From NCBI GenBank assembly GCA_030425205.1, contig JAUIAP010000005.1, positions 1-64,000 of the forward strand: a DNA stretch of 64,000 nt, written 5' to 3'. This stretch comes from Anaerolineae bacterium (lineage in GTDB: Bacteria; Chloroflexota; Anaerolineae; Promineifilales; Promineifilaceae). Under the pieces are notes generated by a model. It did not search any database, was not told where the DNA came from, and saw nothing but the letters and a program-made list of their open reading frames with translations. The position numbers were made by a program, and so were the translations under genes. Below, one piece after another: positions 6,901 through 15,948 of the stretch (positions are counted from its first letter, which is position 1; every line of letters starts with the position of its first letter).

Positions 6901-9264
6901 ATGAAGAGAGTTTTCGTCTTGTTAGCCTTGCTGACAGCGTTTATGTCTGTCGGTGTCACGTCCGCGCAAAGTCCACGACCCGTCACAACCATACAAATTA
7001 CAGACGACGTATTGCTAGAACAGCCAAAAAATCTTGGCATCAACATCGGCTTTCACGACCAGTTCGGGGCGAGCCAGATATTGAAAAACCTGCTGCCCAA
7101 TCCCGGCTTCGAGGGATCAGAAGTGGGGTCAATTTTTTTGGCGGCGGCTGGCGCGTCAGGTAACCGCATTCAAGCGCAAGGGTGGACAGTCAAGCCGATT
7201 CGCGGCAATGAAAATCCTATTTCATATTGGCAAGGGGGCGAGCTGGAGATACTGACAGGCGCAGGACAGGGGCGCAATGTTGCTATCAACGATGTGACAC
7301 TGGATGATGGTCGCTTCACATTCCATCTCCAATTTGACGGGGTTGCGCCTGCCGCAGGTGATGTGATCGCAGTTCGCGGCCCCGAGCGACCCAGCTATTA
7401 CAAAACGACCGTACTGGACAATGTGACCTATGATCGAACGACGGCGCGACCGGGCAGTTCTGGGGATCAGGCGTTGCGTGTTTCGCCTTCAGATCGGCCG
7501 AATCAACCCGACTTCTACAAAGCATTCGATAGCACCGGCCGCGATGGCGCACGCACCGCTGGCAAGTTGCGCATTGTGGATGGGGCATGGAACATCAGTT
7601 ACTGGATCAAGGCGGAACATCCGGGCATGAAGGCGATTTTCACCTTCAAAAGAGATAACGGGGTCGTTTTTCATAAAGAGACGGTTGGCTTGACGACAGA
7701 GTGGCAGCACGTGCAACGCACGATGTTTATTCCTGCGGGCGTTGATACAACATGGCGCCATCGTGTATTGCTCGTCGGCATCGAAATTCTCGATAGTGCG
7801 GGCGATGTATGGGTGGATGACATGGTGATCCAGCGGTCTGATCATAAGAATCCAACCGCATTTAGCGATAACTTTGTCAACGCACTCAAACAGTTAAATC
7901 CGGGTGTTATTCGTGATTGGGGCTTGCAAATGGGTAGCTCGCTCGACAATCAGCTTGCCGACCCCTTTGCGCGTTTGACGACGGGCTATCATCCACACGA
8001 CACGCCGCGCAACTGGCACTATTCACTGCATGAGTTTCTCGAACTGGCGCAACACGTCGGAGCGGAACCCTATTACGTGATGCCCCCCACGTGGAGTTCG
8101 CAAGAGATCACCAACTTTATCGCCTATCTGGCCGCGCCTGCTGGTTCGCACCCCTATGCAAACCGACGTGCTGCATTGGGTCAACCGACCCCATGGACAC
8201 ACGTTTTCAAACAGATTCACATCGAATTTGGCAACGAATTATGGGGCTACAACGCTGATTGGCAGCCGGGTCAAGGCTTTGCAATGGACGGCGCGATTCG
8301 TGTCGGGGATGCCGCCAATGCCCGTTTCCACCTGATGCGCGTGACACCTCATTTTAATCCCAATAAATTTAATCTCATTATCGGCGGACAGGTCAACTTC
8401 CCCGACTTTCAAGGTCAGGTTCAGCGCCGCAGCGGCACACACGATTCGTTTGCACTCGCCCCCTACTTTGGTGATCTCGATAGATTTGCAACTGATGCCG
8501 AAAAATATGGCCCGCTTTTTGCCGCCCCCTCGCAAGATGTAAATATTGGTGGACGTGTCATGCAGGCACGACAAAGTCTCGACTGGCGCAATGGGGAAGA
8601 TACCGAACTGGTCATCTATGAGATCAACACACAACTCGACCCACAGGGGGCTCCGCTGGATGTGACAAATGATTGGTACACCAGTTTGGGGACAGGTTTG
8701 GCGTTGCCACTACACATGCTCACCTATCAGCGTGATATGGGCATCAATACGCAGATGGCGTTTACAGCCTTGCAATATGCGACCCCATATCAGGCAACAT
8801 GGCACAACGTTTGGGGGCTATTGCGCGATGTTGAAGCGACGCAGTTGAAGCGTCCCGGCTGGCTGGGCATGGAGTTGGCCAACTATGGCATTCAGGGGAA
8901 TATGGTTGAAACGGTCGTGAGCGGTGCCAATCCGGGCTGGACACAACAGCCGATGAACACGATTATTCGGCCGATTCACGTCCCCTACATTCAAGCATTT
9001 GCCTATCGTGGCTGGGGAGCCAAAACGTCGATCATACTGTTCAATCTTAGCCTCAACCAAGAACAGCAAGTCAATATTAACCTGCCGACATCGGTGACAC
9101 CGTTCGGCAAGGCGACGATTAAGACGCTGACGGCCGATGACATTAACGCCAATAACGAGACTGGGAACAACGTGCAAATCGTGACTGATCAGCAGTTTAT
9201 GGGAGGGTGGTCAACGGTGATCGTGCCACCCCATTCGATGATGGTTGTGCGTTGGGATTGGTAG
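6901..9264 (+). CDS. Secreted glycoside hydrolase, clan GH-A type
   Basis: A 787-residue exported protein. A signal peptide covers residues 1 to about 22 (MKRVFVLLALLTAF...), with cleavage after a TSA segment. An N-terminal beta-rich module containing NPGFEGSE precedes a TIM-barrel-like region. N445-E446 in IEFGNELWG resembles the acid/base Asn-Glu pair of clan GH-A, and E574 in YEINTQ could be the nucleophile. The C-terminal part looks like an all-beta domain, as in GH51 arabinofuranosidases. The exact GH family and substrate are uncertain. ATG 6901 is preferred over the upstream TTG, with GGAG about 9 nt ahead. The gene converges on nadD with one base between stops. Confidence 0.68.
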   Translation: MKRVFVLLALLTAFMSVGVTSAQSPRPVTTIQITDDVLLEQPKNLGINIGFHDQFGASQILKNLLPNPGFEGSEVGSIFLAAAGASGNRIQAQGWTVKPIRGNENPISYWQGGELEILTGAGQGRNVAINDVTLDDGRFTFHLQFDGVAPAAGDVIAVRGPERPSYYKTTVLDNVTYDRTTARPGSSGDQALRVSPSDRPNQPDFYKAFDSTGRDGARTAGKLRIVDGAWNISYWIKAEHPGMKAIFTFKRDNGVVFHKETVGLTTEWQHVQRTMFIPAGVDTTWRHRVLLVGIEILDSAGDVWVDDMVIQRSDHKNPTAFSDNFVNALKQLNPGVIRDWGLQMGSSLDNQLADPFARLTTGYHPHDTPRNWHYSLHEFLELAQHVGAEPYYVMPPTWSSQEITNFIAYLAAPAGSHPYANRRAALGQPTPWTHVFKQIHIEFGNELWGYNADWQPGQGFAMDGAIRVGDAANARFHLMRVTPHFNPNKFNLIIGGQVNFPDFQGQVQRRSGTHDSFALAPYFGDLDRFATDAEKYGPLFAAPSQDVNIGGRVMQARQSLDWRNGEDTELVIYEINTQLDPQGAPLDVTNDWYTSLGTGLALPLHMLTYQRDMGINTQMAFTALQYATPYQATWHNVWGLLRDVEATQLKRPGWLGMELANYGIQGNMVETVVSGANPGWTQQPMNTIIRPIHVPYIQAFAYRGWGAKTSIILFNLSLNQEQQVNINLPTSVTPFGKATIKTLTADDINANNETGNNVQIVTDQQFMGGWSTVIVPPHSMMVVRWDW

Positions 9265-9265
9265 C

Positions 9266-9862
9266 TCAGTCGTAGAGCTTGTGTCGTGAAATATAGTTGA
9301 AGACGGGCGGGGGAACGTGTGGCGCAATTTCGGTGGGATTATTGCGCAGCCGAGTTGAGGAGAGGTCTATCGTTTCCCCCGTCAACAGATCGACCCGTTC
9401 ACGAATGTTAGGGAATCGTGATTCCAATTGCGCCCAATCTAGGGCCGCGCCCGGTCGTGGCAGCACGGCCAGCCGGCACATCGTCAGCAGCGCATCTGGT
9501 AAATGCCATGTGTGCAGATCGCGCAGTGAATCGCCGCCCATCACCAGCCAAAATTGCGTCCCCTTGTTCTGTGCTAAGAGCAGGGGCAGCAATGTCACCG
9601 TATAGTGTGGCTCTGGGCGAAGCGCGTCGGTGAGATCAAGTTGAAAACCATCTCGCGCAACCGTTGCCAATACCGTCATCGCTACGCGGTCGCTCACACT
9701 TGTCAAATCGGCACGGCTTTTATGCGTTGGATCGCCAACAGGCATAAATAGCACGCGCTCAAGCCCTAGCTGCTCCAACGCAGCTTCAGCCAAGCGCAAA
9801 TGCCCATTATGTGGCGGATCGAATGTCCCGCCCAACAATCCAACTCGCTGTTTGCCGTTCAC
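9266..9862 (-). CDS. nadD: Nicotinate-nucleotide adenylyltransferase
   Basis: Transfers AMP to nicotinate mononucleotide in NAD synthesis. The 198-residue protein has the nucleotidyltransferase motif GGTFDPPHNGH at residues 11-21 and the second motif SSTRLR near the C terminus. A GTG start at 9862 is chosen: it lies 7 nt past the obgE stop with AGGGG just before it, whereas the longer reading runs deep into obgE. The obgE-nadD order is common in bacteria and supports co-transcription. Confidence 0.93.
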   Translation of the reverse strand: MNGKQRVGLLGGTFDPPHNGHLRLAEAALEQLGLERVLFMPVGDPTHKSRADLTSVSDRVAMTVLATVARDGFQLDLTDALRPEPHYTVTLLPLLLAQNKGTQFWLVMGGDSLRDLHTWHLPDALLTMCRLAVLPRPGAALDWAQLESRFPNIRERVDLLTGETIDLSSTRLRNNPTEIAPHVPPPVFNYISRHKLYD

Positions 9863-9869
9863 TGAACCC

Positions 9870-11147
9870 CTACTCCGCTTGCCATTCCAATTCAACTTCA
9901 GGACCAAACCAAACGGTGTCGCCACCTTGTACGCCCGCCTCCTTTAGTTCGTCTGAAATTCCCATGCGCTCAATAATGCGTTGGAAGCGCAATGCTGTCT
10001 CATCAAACTCAAAGTAGGTTTGATTGGCGATCTGCTCAATGCGCTCGCCACGCACCATCCACTCATTGGGACCCATTTGCGTAATTTGAAACTGGTTGGG
10101 GTCGGATTTCGGCCGAATTATCACCATCTCATCTTCGTCAATTGCGAGTTTCGGCTCGGGCAACGCTTCAATCATCTGTTTGAGACGAAAGATTAGCTGG
10201 CGCGTATTTTCGCCGGTTGCGGCCGAGATGGACATAAACTCATAGCCGCGTGCTTCGACTTCCTCCTGCAAAATCGGCTCCCACGCCTGCGCGTCGGGCA
10301 GATCCATCTTATTCAGCACAACAATTTGCGGTTTCTTCTCCAAGTCGATGTTATACAGCTTCAACTCTTCATTGATCGCATCGAGATCATCGAGTGGAGA
10401 AAATGCGGCCCCATCGAGCAGGTGAATTAGCACGCGGGTGCGTTCGATGTGACGCAAGAAATCATGCCCTAGCCCAACGCCATCTGCCGCGCCTTCAATC
10501 AAACCGGGAATGTCCGCGACAACAATCGTCTCATAATCATCCACTTGCACCACACCCAGACTCGGTTGGAGGGTCGTGAAAGGGTAGTTGGCAACTTTGG
10601 GTTTGGCTGAACTAATCGCGGAAAGTAACGTCGATTTCCCTGCATTTGGCTTGCCGACCAATCCTGCGTCCGCAATCAACTTGAGTTCCATCGTGACCCA
10701 CATCTCAACGCCCGGTTGACCGCGCTCGGCGATTTTGGGTGCCTGATTGGTGCTGCTGGCAAAACGCGCATTGCCGCGTCCTCCTTCGCCCCCTTCGAGC
10801 AGTACCCGATCTTGATCTTCGTTGGTCAAGTCGGCTAACAAGCGTCCTGACTCGGCCTCGCGCAGAATGGTGCCGGGAGGGACTTCGAGAATGAGCGTTT
10901 CACCGCGTGCGCCCGTCATATTTTGGCGCACACCATGCACGCCGCGCCCCGCCTTAAAGTGGACTTGGCGGCGGAATTTAGAGAGCGAGTTGAGCTTCGG
11001 GTTAACTTTGAACACGATGTCGCCTCCCTTGCCCCCATCGCCCCCATCGGGACCGCCATACGGCACGAATTTTTCGCGCCGAAAGCTGATCATGCCGTCG
11101 CCGCCATCGCCGCTACGGAGATAGATTTTTGCTTCATCGTAGAACAT
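9870..11147 (-). CDS. obgE: Obg family ribosome-associated GTPase
   Basis: An essential GTPase that acts in 50S subunit assembly and stress signalling. The glycine-rich Obg fold covers residues 1 to about 158 (GGPDGGDGGKGG at 31-42). The G domain has G1 GKPNAGKST (165-173), G3 DIPGLIEGA and G4 NKMD. A C-terminal OCT domain spans about 345-420 (NEWMVRGERIEQ). Its presence is typical of Firmicute and Chloroflexota Obg proteins and absent from E. coli. Length is 425 residues. It follows yceD by 84 nt and precedes nadD by 7 nt. Confidence 0.95.
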   Translation of the reverse strand: MFYDEAKIYLRSGDGGDGMISFRREKFVPYGGPDGGDGGKGGDIVFKVNPKLNSLSKFRRQVHFKAGRGVHGVRQNMTGARGETLILEVPPGTILREAESGRLLADLTNEDQDRVLLEGGEGGRGNARFASSTNQAPKIAERGQPGVEMWVTMELKLIADAGLVGKPNAGKSTLLSAISSAKPKVANYPFTTLQPSLGVVQVDDYETIVVADIPGLIEGAADGVGLGHDFLRHIERTRVLIHLLDGAAFSPLDDLDAINEELKLYNIDLEKKPQIVVLNKMDLPDAQAWEPILQEEVEARGYEFMSISAATGENTRQLIFRLKQMIEALPEPKLAIDEDEMVIIRPKSDPNQFQITQMGPNEWMVRGERIEQIANQTYFEFDETALRFQRIIERMGISDELKEAGVQGGDTVWFGPEVELEWQAE

Positions 11148-11231
11148 AGTTCAGTCATGCAGCAAACAGTGGGCAGTGAACAGTATTCAGTTTTCACTGC
11201 CTACTGTTCACGATTTACTGATTGCTGTTAA
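11148..11231. repeat. CAGTGAACAGT repeat cluster between yceD and obgE
   Basis: This 84-nt spacer contains several copies, in both orientations, of a CAGTGAACAGT-like unit (for example CAGTGGGCAGTGAACAGTA at about 11168-11186 and ACTGCCTACTGTTCAC at about 11198-11213). Related CAGTAAACAGT strings end aroE at about 43030. It looks like a short dispersed repeat rather than a gene. Confidence 0.4.
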
Positions 11232-11750
11232 TTAATTTGGAGATTGGGTTAATAACTGCTGTAAGACAGCAAAACGTGGGTCGATAAGCTGCTCATCGCA
11301 GTCGCAGTCAGCCTCATTAAGATTTTGGCCACAGTCGATACACAGACCTTGGCAATCTTCTTTGCAAATGGGCTGCATGGGGACGGCCGAGATCGCTTCT
11401 TCGCGGACAAGGGGGCCTAAATCGAGAACACCTGCATCTGTGATACGAAATGCATCGGGTGGGCCTTCATCGCGCAAATAGAAATGGTCGTCTAGTTCGA
11501 GGAGTACCTCGTATTCAAATGGTTCAGTACAGCGGGCGCAATCGACGATTGCATTGCTGTAGAGTCGTCCGCGAATCATGATGCCTTGCGTTGTATGTGA
11601 TGCGCGGAATTGGCCGCGCAGCGGGCGCAAGATGATATCTTCAAGTTTAACGGACGGATATTCAAGCTCGACCATGCGACTTTCGCCGACGGCAGAGGCC
11701 AATAGAAAGCCAAGATTGAAGGTAAGCCTACTTGTAGTGTGTGATGTCAT
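11232..11750 (-). CDS. yceD: DUF177 / YceD family protein
   Basis: A 172-residue YceD-type protein, implicated in 23S rRNA metabolism in plants and bacteria. It has three paired cysteine sets, C71/C74, C129/C133 and C137/C140, forming the family's CxxC-rich metal-binding-like region (CKEDCQGLCIDC). In many bacteria yceD is followed by rpmF (L32); here no L32 frame follows and obgE comes next. There is no strong Shine-Dalgarno at the start. Confidence 0.8.
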   Translation of the reverse strand: MTSHTTSRLTFNLGFLLASAVGESRMVELEYPSVKLEDIILRPLRGQFRASHTTQGIMIRGRLYSNAIVDCARCTEPFEYEVLLELDDHFYLRDEGPPDAFRITDAGVLDLGPLVREEAISAVPMQPICKEDCQGLCIDCGQNLNEADCDCDEQLIDPRFAVLQQLLTQSPN

Positions 11751-11854
11751 GGGATTCCTCCATCAGTTGGGGTGTCGCTGATTGTAGCATTTCGGCCGAT
11801 CTCATTCAATCCTACTTACTAACCACCAACATGACGTGTGCTATACTGAATGCC

Positions 11855-12208
11855 ATGCCTCGCAGAAGAAACACAGTTTACTCAACCGACAATGACACAA
11901 TGGAGCGCATCCGTGAACAAGCACGTGCGGCGCAACGCCCTCTGAAAGTTCGCAGCCTGCCGCCCGAAGAGCAGATCGCCAAATTAACCCACGACCGCAA
12001 GGGGCGTGGCGGCAAAACAGTTGTCGTGATCAACGATTTGGTGTTGTCCGAAAAGGACATGAAGGCGTTGGCAAAGAAGATTAAAAAGAAATGTGGGGTC
12101 GGCGGCGCAGTCAAAGATGGCAAAATCGAAATTCAAGGGGATATTCGAGATCGTGTCGCGGCGGAGCTGGAAAAACTCGGTTACAAGACCAAACTGGCCG
12201 GTGGTTAG
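11855..12208 (+). CDS. yciH: SUI1/eIF1-like translation factor (YciH)
   Basis: A 117-residue bacterial homologue of eukaryotic eIF1. The SUI1 domain is clear in residues 50-115: KGRGGKTVVVI, then the basic loop CGVGGAVKDGKIEIQGD. eIF1 monitors start-codon selection; YciH can bind the 30S subunit and affect initiation fidelity, but its role is poorly defined. The ATG at 11855 is chosen because TATACT (11842-11847) lies 7 nt before it, leaving no room for a leader or Shine-Dalgarno. The stop overlaps the converging glycosyltransferase stop by 3 nt. Confidence 0.85.
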   Translation: MPRRRNTVYSTDNDTMERIREQARAAQRPLKVRSLPPEEQIAKLTHDRKGRGGKTVVVINDLVLSEKDMKALAKKIKKKCGVGGAVKDGKIEIQGDIRDRVAAELEKLGYKTKLAGG

Positions 12209-13263
12209 AAGTTCGTTTTGCTACGAACAAGATCAATAAGCGTCAGGTATTTTGCCACCGCTTTTTCAGGTTTATGGCCATCATGGATATATGCGATTGC
12301 GGCCGATGACATGTCTGTATAGTTGGCGACGCAAGCGACCATTGCAGCCAGCAATTGTGCATCGTCTTGTGCCGTCACCTTTAGGGCAACCGCATCGGGC
12401 AGCTCTCGGTACCAGCCAACGTCGTTCACGATGATCGGTTTCCCCTGTGCGAGGGCGCGGAGTGCTGCCGCCGACGTTTCCCCCACAGTTGGATGACGTA
12501 GATTGAAAACGATGTCGATTTGATCGAGGGCTGCGCGGAAGTCGTGCGGATAGGGTAGATAACCATGCCATGTAATTGCCTTGCGGAGCGTCGGTGGCAG
12601 GTTTTCAATGATAGGTTGCAGGTCGAAATCAATCGTTCCACCAATAATTGAAAGCTGGGCATTTGGATGAGCCGCATGATATCGGCCGAAAATCCGCAAA
12701 CACCGTTCGATCTGTTTGTTGCGCGCTACCTGCCCAACAAGTCCAAACGTCACGTGCTCTTTTAATTGACGCGCCGCGCCCGCCACAGCCATGGGCATGG
12801 GTGCCACAACGACAGGCAAGTTGGGATGCTCGCGGCGCGCCAGAGTTGCGACATATTCGCTATGGACGATCAGGCCGAGCGCAAGATCGAGCACGCGCCG
12901 ATTAACTGGATCGCGTAAGGGAGTTTCGCCAAATAGAACGGCACGCCCCTGTTCAGCCCCCAGTGCATAAGTCACTTCCCGCCCAAAATCAGGCCGTTGC
13001 CCCATAAATTGCGCCAGCACCCAATCATGCAGCACGACAATTCCCGGCCGCTCCTTCAACGCATCGTAGATCCAATTATGAAATGGACTATTTCCCATCT
13101 GGTAAACGGCCAGCCGCGCACTGTCCCCCATAGACTTCTTATTGCCCAATTGAATGTCAAAATGTTGTTCAAGATAGGGGAGGAGATCGGCCGAATAGTC
13201 CGCAATTCCCGTCTCTTCGGGTGGGAGTGGGGAATAATAGGTGATCTTCGGTTGTTGCCTCAT
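12205..13263 (-). CDS. Glycosyltransferase, GT4-like (GT-B fold)
   Basis: A 352-residue GT-B-type glycosyltransferase. The N-terminal PPEETGIADYSADLL segment is typical of GT4 enzymes that contact the acceptor. The C-terminal domain has FGLVGQVARNKQIERC and a GETSAAALRALAQGKPIIV block that matches the nucleotide-sugar binding region. Donor and acceptor are unknown. Its ATG overlaps the stop of the upstream RDD gene as ATGA, so the pair is co-translated. It converges with yciH. Confidence 0.8.
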   Translation of the reverse strand: MRQQPKITYYSPLPPEETGIADYSADLLPYLEQHFDIQLGNKKSMGDSARLAVYQMGNSPFHNWIYDALKERPGIVVLHDWVLAQFMGQRPDFGREVTYALGAEQGRAVLFGETPLRDPVNRRVLDLALGLIVHSEYVATLARREHPNLPVVVAPMPMAVAGAARQLKEHVTFGLVGQVARNKQIERCLRIFGRYHAAHPNAQLSIIGGTIDFDLQPIIENLPPTLRKAITWHGYLPYPHDFRAALDQIDIVFNLRHPTVGETSAAALRALAQGKPIIVNDVGWYRELPDAVALKVTAQDDAQLLAAMVACVANYTDMSSAAIAYIHDGHKPEKAVAKYLTLIDLVRSKTNF

Positions 13264-14003
13264 CGCTGGTTGGCTATTTCGCGCAGGCGTGCAATCGCTT
13301 CGTCGTAGGGCAATTGGTCTTCTAAAGGCAGCCCCATCTCATCATAAAGGCGTTGCAAAATCGGCCGAATCAGTCCCCTTTCTGTCGTCAATCCGTTGCG
13401 CCGGTCCATGAAGTCACGGGCAAGTAAAATAGTTTCGGCCGATAATCGTCCCACCGGCAATTCACTTGTCAACTCTATCGGCACAGCCACCTGCTGCGTC
13501 AACGTGTCGAGCGTCACTTCACGATCATGCACAATGATCGTTCCCGCCGCCAAATCCCCCAGTCGCCGACTTTGCGAATTGATAAACATAACGACCACGC
13601 CTAACCCATAAAATACGGGTAGAAAGTCGATCAGGCGCACCAAATTGCGGATCGTTGCGGCCGTCAGCCCAATTGGTACACCTTCCAGATCGACAACGCG
13701 CAGTCCATACATGCGGCGACCCGGCGTTTGTCCATTCCACACCGTTTCAAAAATGACGTAATAACCAAAAAAGATCAGAAAGGTGATCAACGTAAAGATA
13801 GCCGCAATCCAGCCAGCACTCCCGTCGATCAGCGCATCGGCCGCATTCGTCAAAAATCCACCTGCGACAGTACCCAATACAAACAAGAGCACCAGGATCA
13901 GCGAATCGACCATCGTCGCCATAAAGCGCGACCCAATTCCCGCAACCTCATAACCAAAAACGACATTTTCAGGGGTGTCAATTTGCAACTGTTGATCAAA
14001 CAT
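13260..14003 (-). CDS. RDD family membrane protein
   Basis: A 247-residue integral membrane protein. The RDD domain spans about 20-160 with Arg-Asp-Asp-like positions (GSRFMATMVDSLI) and three to four hydrophobic helices. The GQTPGRRMYGLRVV loop is characteristic. The C-terminal cytosolic tail of about 80 residues is charged. RDD proteins are often linked to ion or solute transport, but the function here is unknown. A TACCAT box lies 6 nt upstream of the ATG. It is divergent from the vWA/FHA gene and translationally coupled to the GT4 gene. Confidence 0.75.
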   Translation of the reverse strand: MFDQQLQIDTPENVVFGYEVAGIGSRFMATMVDSLILVLLFVLGTVAGGFLTNAADALIDGSAGWIAAIFTLITFLIFFGYYVIFETVWNGQTPGRRMYGLRVVDLEGVPIGLTAATIRNLVRLIDFLPVFYGLGVVVMFINSQSRRLGDLAAGTIIVHDREVTLDTLTQQVAVPIELTSELPVGRLSAETILLARDFMDRRNGLTTERGLIRPILQRLYDEMGLPLEDQLPYDEAIARLREIANQR

Positions 14004-14100
14004 ATCAGGATGGTACGGAATTGTGGTTGGCGAGTCAATCGCTGAAAAGTCGTTAATTTGTGCCTGTTCCTGACAACATCTGCGTTACAATCCATATCCC

Positions 14101-15948
14101 ATGCGGCGTATTCTGCTACTCATCACCATTTTTCTACTGATTGTTCTGCCATCAGCCGCGCAAGAACAGTTGGAATTAACGGTGCTTGGGGTCGATTCGG
14201 CCGATTTTCCCGATGTGGACATCACCTTCAACGCACGTGATGGGTTTGGCAATGGCCTAAGCGTTCTCCCTGATCTACAAGTTTTTGAAAATGATGAGCC
14301 CGTTTCGATTAGTCAGGTGCAAGCTATTCCAACTGGTGTCGATGTGACATTTGTGATTGACGTGAATCGCACCATCGCGGGCATCGACCTGATTGGCGAC
14401 ATCTCACGGCTCGATAAGGTCAAAGAGGTTATCGGCACATTTACCGAGCAGTACACGGGGTTAGGGTTAGATCGCGTCACCGTGATTGCGGCACAGGATG
14501 ATGCCGCACTGTTTGTGATTGAAGATGCTGCGAATGCTGTGGCGGTGAAAGAGGCGTTGGCGGCCTATAATCCCAATCCACTGCCCCCTGAAGCCCCGAT
14601 TGAAACGATGCTCTCCGTTGCGTTTCAGCAAGCCGCTTCCCGCGAACCGACCTCAAAATATCAGGCGATTGTGCTGTTTAGTGATGCAGAATTTCTGGCC
14701 GATCAGGTCAACTTTTTTGCCGTGCGTGAAATCGCCCAGCAGAGTGACGCCGTCTTTTTTGCCGCCATCTTGGGCAAGTTTGCGAGTGAGGCAGAGGTCT
14801 CCAACGTTGCAGAGCTGTATATTCCGACAGGTGGCACGTGGGTTCACATGCCGCAGCCAGAAGATTTTGCACCGATCAGCGAAATCATCGACAGCAATGG
14901 TCAGGTGCGTCGCTTGCGCTATCGGTCTGAAGTGCGCGAAGGTGGAACCCAGCAAATACAGCTCGTCGTTGGTGAAGAGTCGATCACAACCGCGTATGAA
15001 GTCGAAATCACACCACCCGAAATCCTCTTCTTGATGGAAGAAACGCCGATTACACGCGCACCAGACCCCGACAATCCAACTGAGTTTGTGCCAACACGCC
15101 AGCAAATTCGCGCTCAAGTTGCCTTTCCCGACGATCATCCACGTGGCTTGGATAACGTGCGCTTTTTCGTCAACGGATTGGAACAGCGTTTTGGCACACC
15201 GCCTGTCTACGATGACAGCGGTTTGTTGACATTTGATTGGGGGATCAGTTCGGCCGAAACAGGCGCATACAATCTCGAAATCGAAATCACGGATGAACTT
15301 GGTCACACCGTTCGTTCGCAACCGTTTATCCAACAGCTGATCCTGCGCACGGCCGAAGAACCAACCCCCGAACCAACACCGCTGCCTCCCGCCCCCACGC
15401 TCATGCCACCCCCCCTGCAACCCGCCATCGATCAGGTTCAGCAAGCCCTCGATAGCGGGATCGTGACAATGGTTTTAGGGGGCATTGCCGCACTATTGTT
15501 GGCAATTTTGCTCTGGCGACTATGGCACCGACGTGGGCGCAACAAACAAGAACCCGCCGTTGTCATCGTGCCACAGTCAGCCATTCAACTGCCAAAAAAC
15601 GTCTTTCTTGAATGGGAGCGCGAAGGTAAAGACAAACAGCTTTTTCCAATCAATAGCCCATCCGTCTTTATTGGCTCAGATCCATTCCGCGCCGAAATAA
15701 TTCTGAGCGATGACAGCGTTTCCCGTCGCCATGCCCGCATCGCCTATGAGGATGAAAATTTTGTCCTCTACGATGAGGCGAGCGCATACGGAACTCGCGT
15801 CAACTTTGAACCAGTCCATCTCAGACCAAAAATCATCACAAACGGTAACGAACTGCAGTTTGGCAGCGTGCGCACCGTATTTAGAATTTTCACCAATGAG
15901 GAAGCCATGCCCGCATCCCGCGACACGGATTCCTCAACACACCAATAA
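14101..15948 (+). CDS. Exported vWA-like / transmembrane / FHA-domain protein
   Basis: A 615-residue protein with an unusual order. A signal peptide at 1-20 is followed by a von Willebrand A-like fold at about 75-260 (VTFVIDVNRT could stand for the MIDAS strand). A second beta-rich region follows, then a Thr/Pro linker near 420-440, a transmembrane helix near 455-476 and a C-terminal FHA domain. The FHA core SRRHAR is at 541-546, with GTRV and NG further on. FHA domains bind phosphothreonine, so the sensor-like part lies outside and the phosphopeptide reader inside. TACAAT ends 9 nt before the ATG. The next gene starts directly at its stop. Confidence 0.78.
   Translation: MRRILLLITIFLLIVLPSAAQEQLELTVLGVDSADFPDVDITFNARDGFGNGLSVLPDLQVFENDEPVSISQVQAIPTGVDVTFVIDVNRTIAGIDLIGDISRLDKVKEVIGTFTEQYTGLGLDRVTVIAAQDDAALFVIEDAANAVAVKEALAAYNPNPLPPEAPIETMLSVAFQQAASREPTSKYQAIVLFSDAEFLADQVNFFAVREIAQQSDAVFFAAILGKFASEAEVSNVAELYIPTGGTWVHMPQPEDFAPISEIIDSNGQVRRLRYRSEVREGGTQQIQLVVGEESITTAYEVEITPPEILFLMEETPITRAPDPDNPTEFVPTRQQIRAQVAFPDDHPRGLDNVRFFVNGLEQRFGTPPVYDDSGLLTFDWGISSAETGAYNLEIEITDELGHTVRSQPFIQQLILRTAEEPTPEPTPLPPAPTLMPPPLQPAIDQVQQALDSGIVTMVLGGIAALLLAILLWRLWHRRGRNKQEPAVVIVPQSAIQLPKNVFLEWEREGKDKQLFPINSPSVFIGSDPFRAEIILSDDSVSRRHARIAYEDENFVLYDEASAYGTRVNFEPVHLRPKIITNGNELQFGSVRTVFRIFTNEEAMPASRDTDSSTHQ

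Noticed and set aside
11741-11854. N-terminal extension of yciH
   Set aside because: A -10 box lies just before ATG 11855, and the extra residues do not match the family.
14653-15444. 263-residue open frame antisense to the vWA/FHA gene
   Set aside because: It is a shadow of the real gene: no ribosome binding site, Cys/Trp-rich composition and no recognisable domain.
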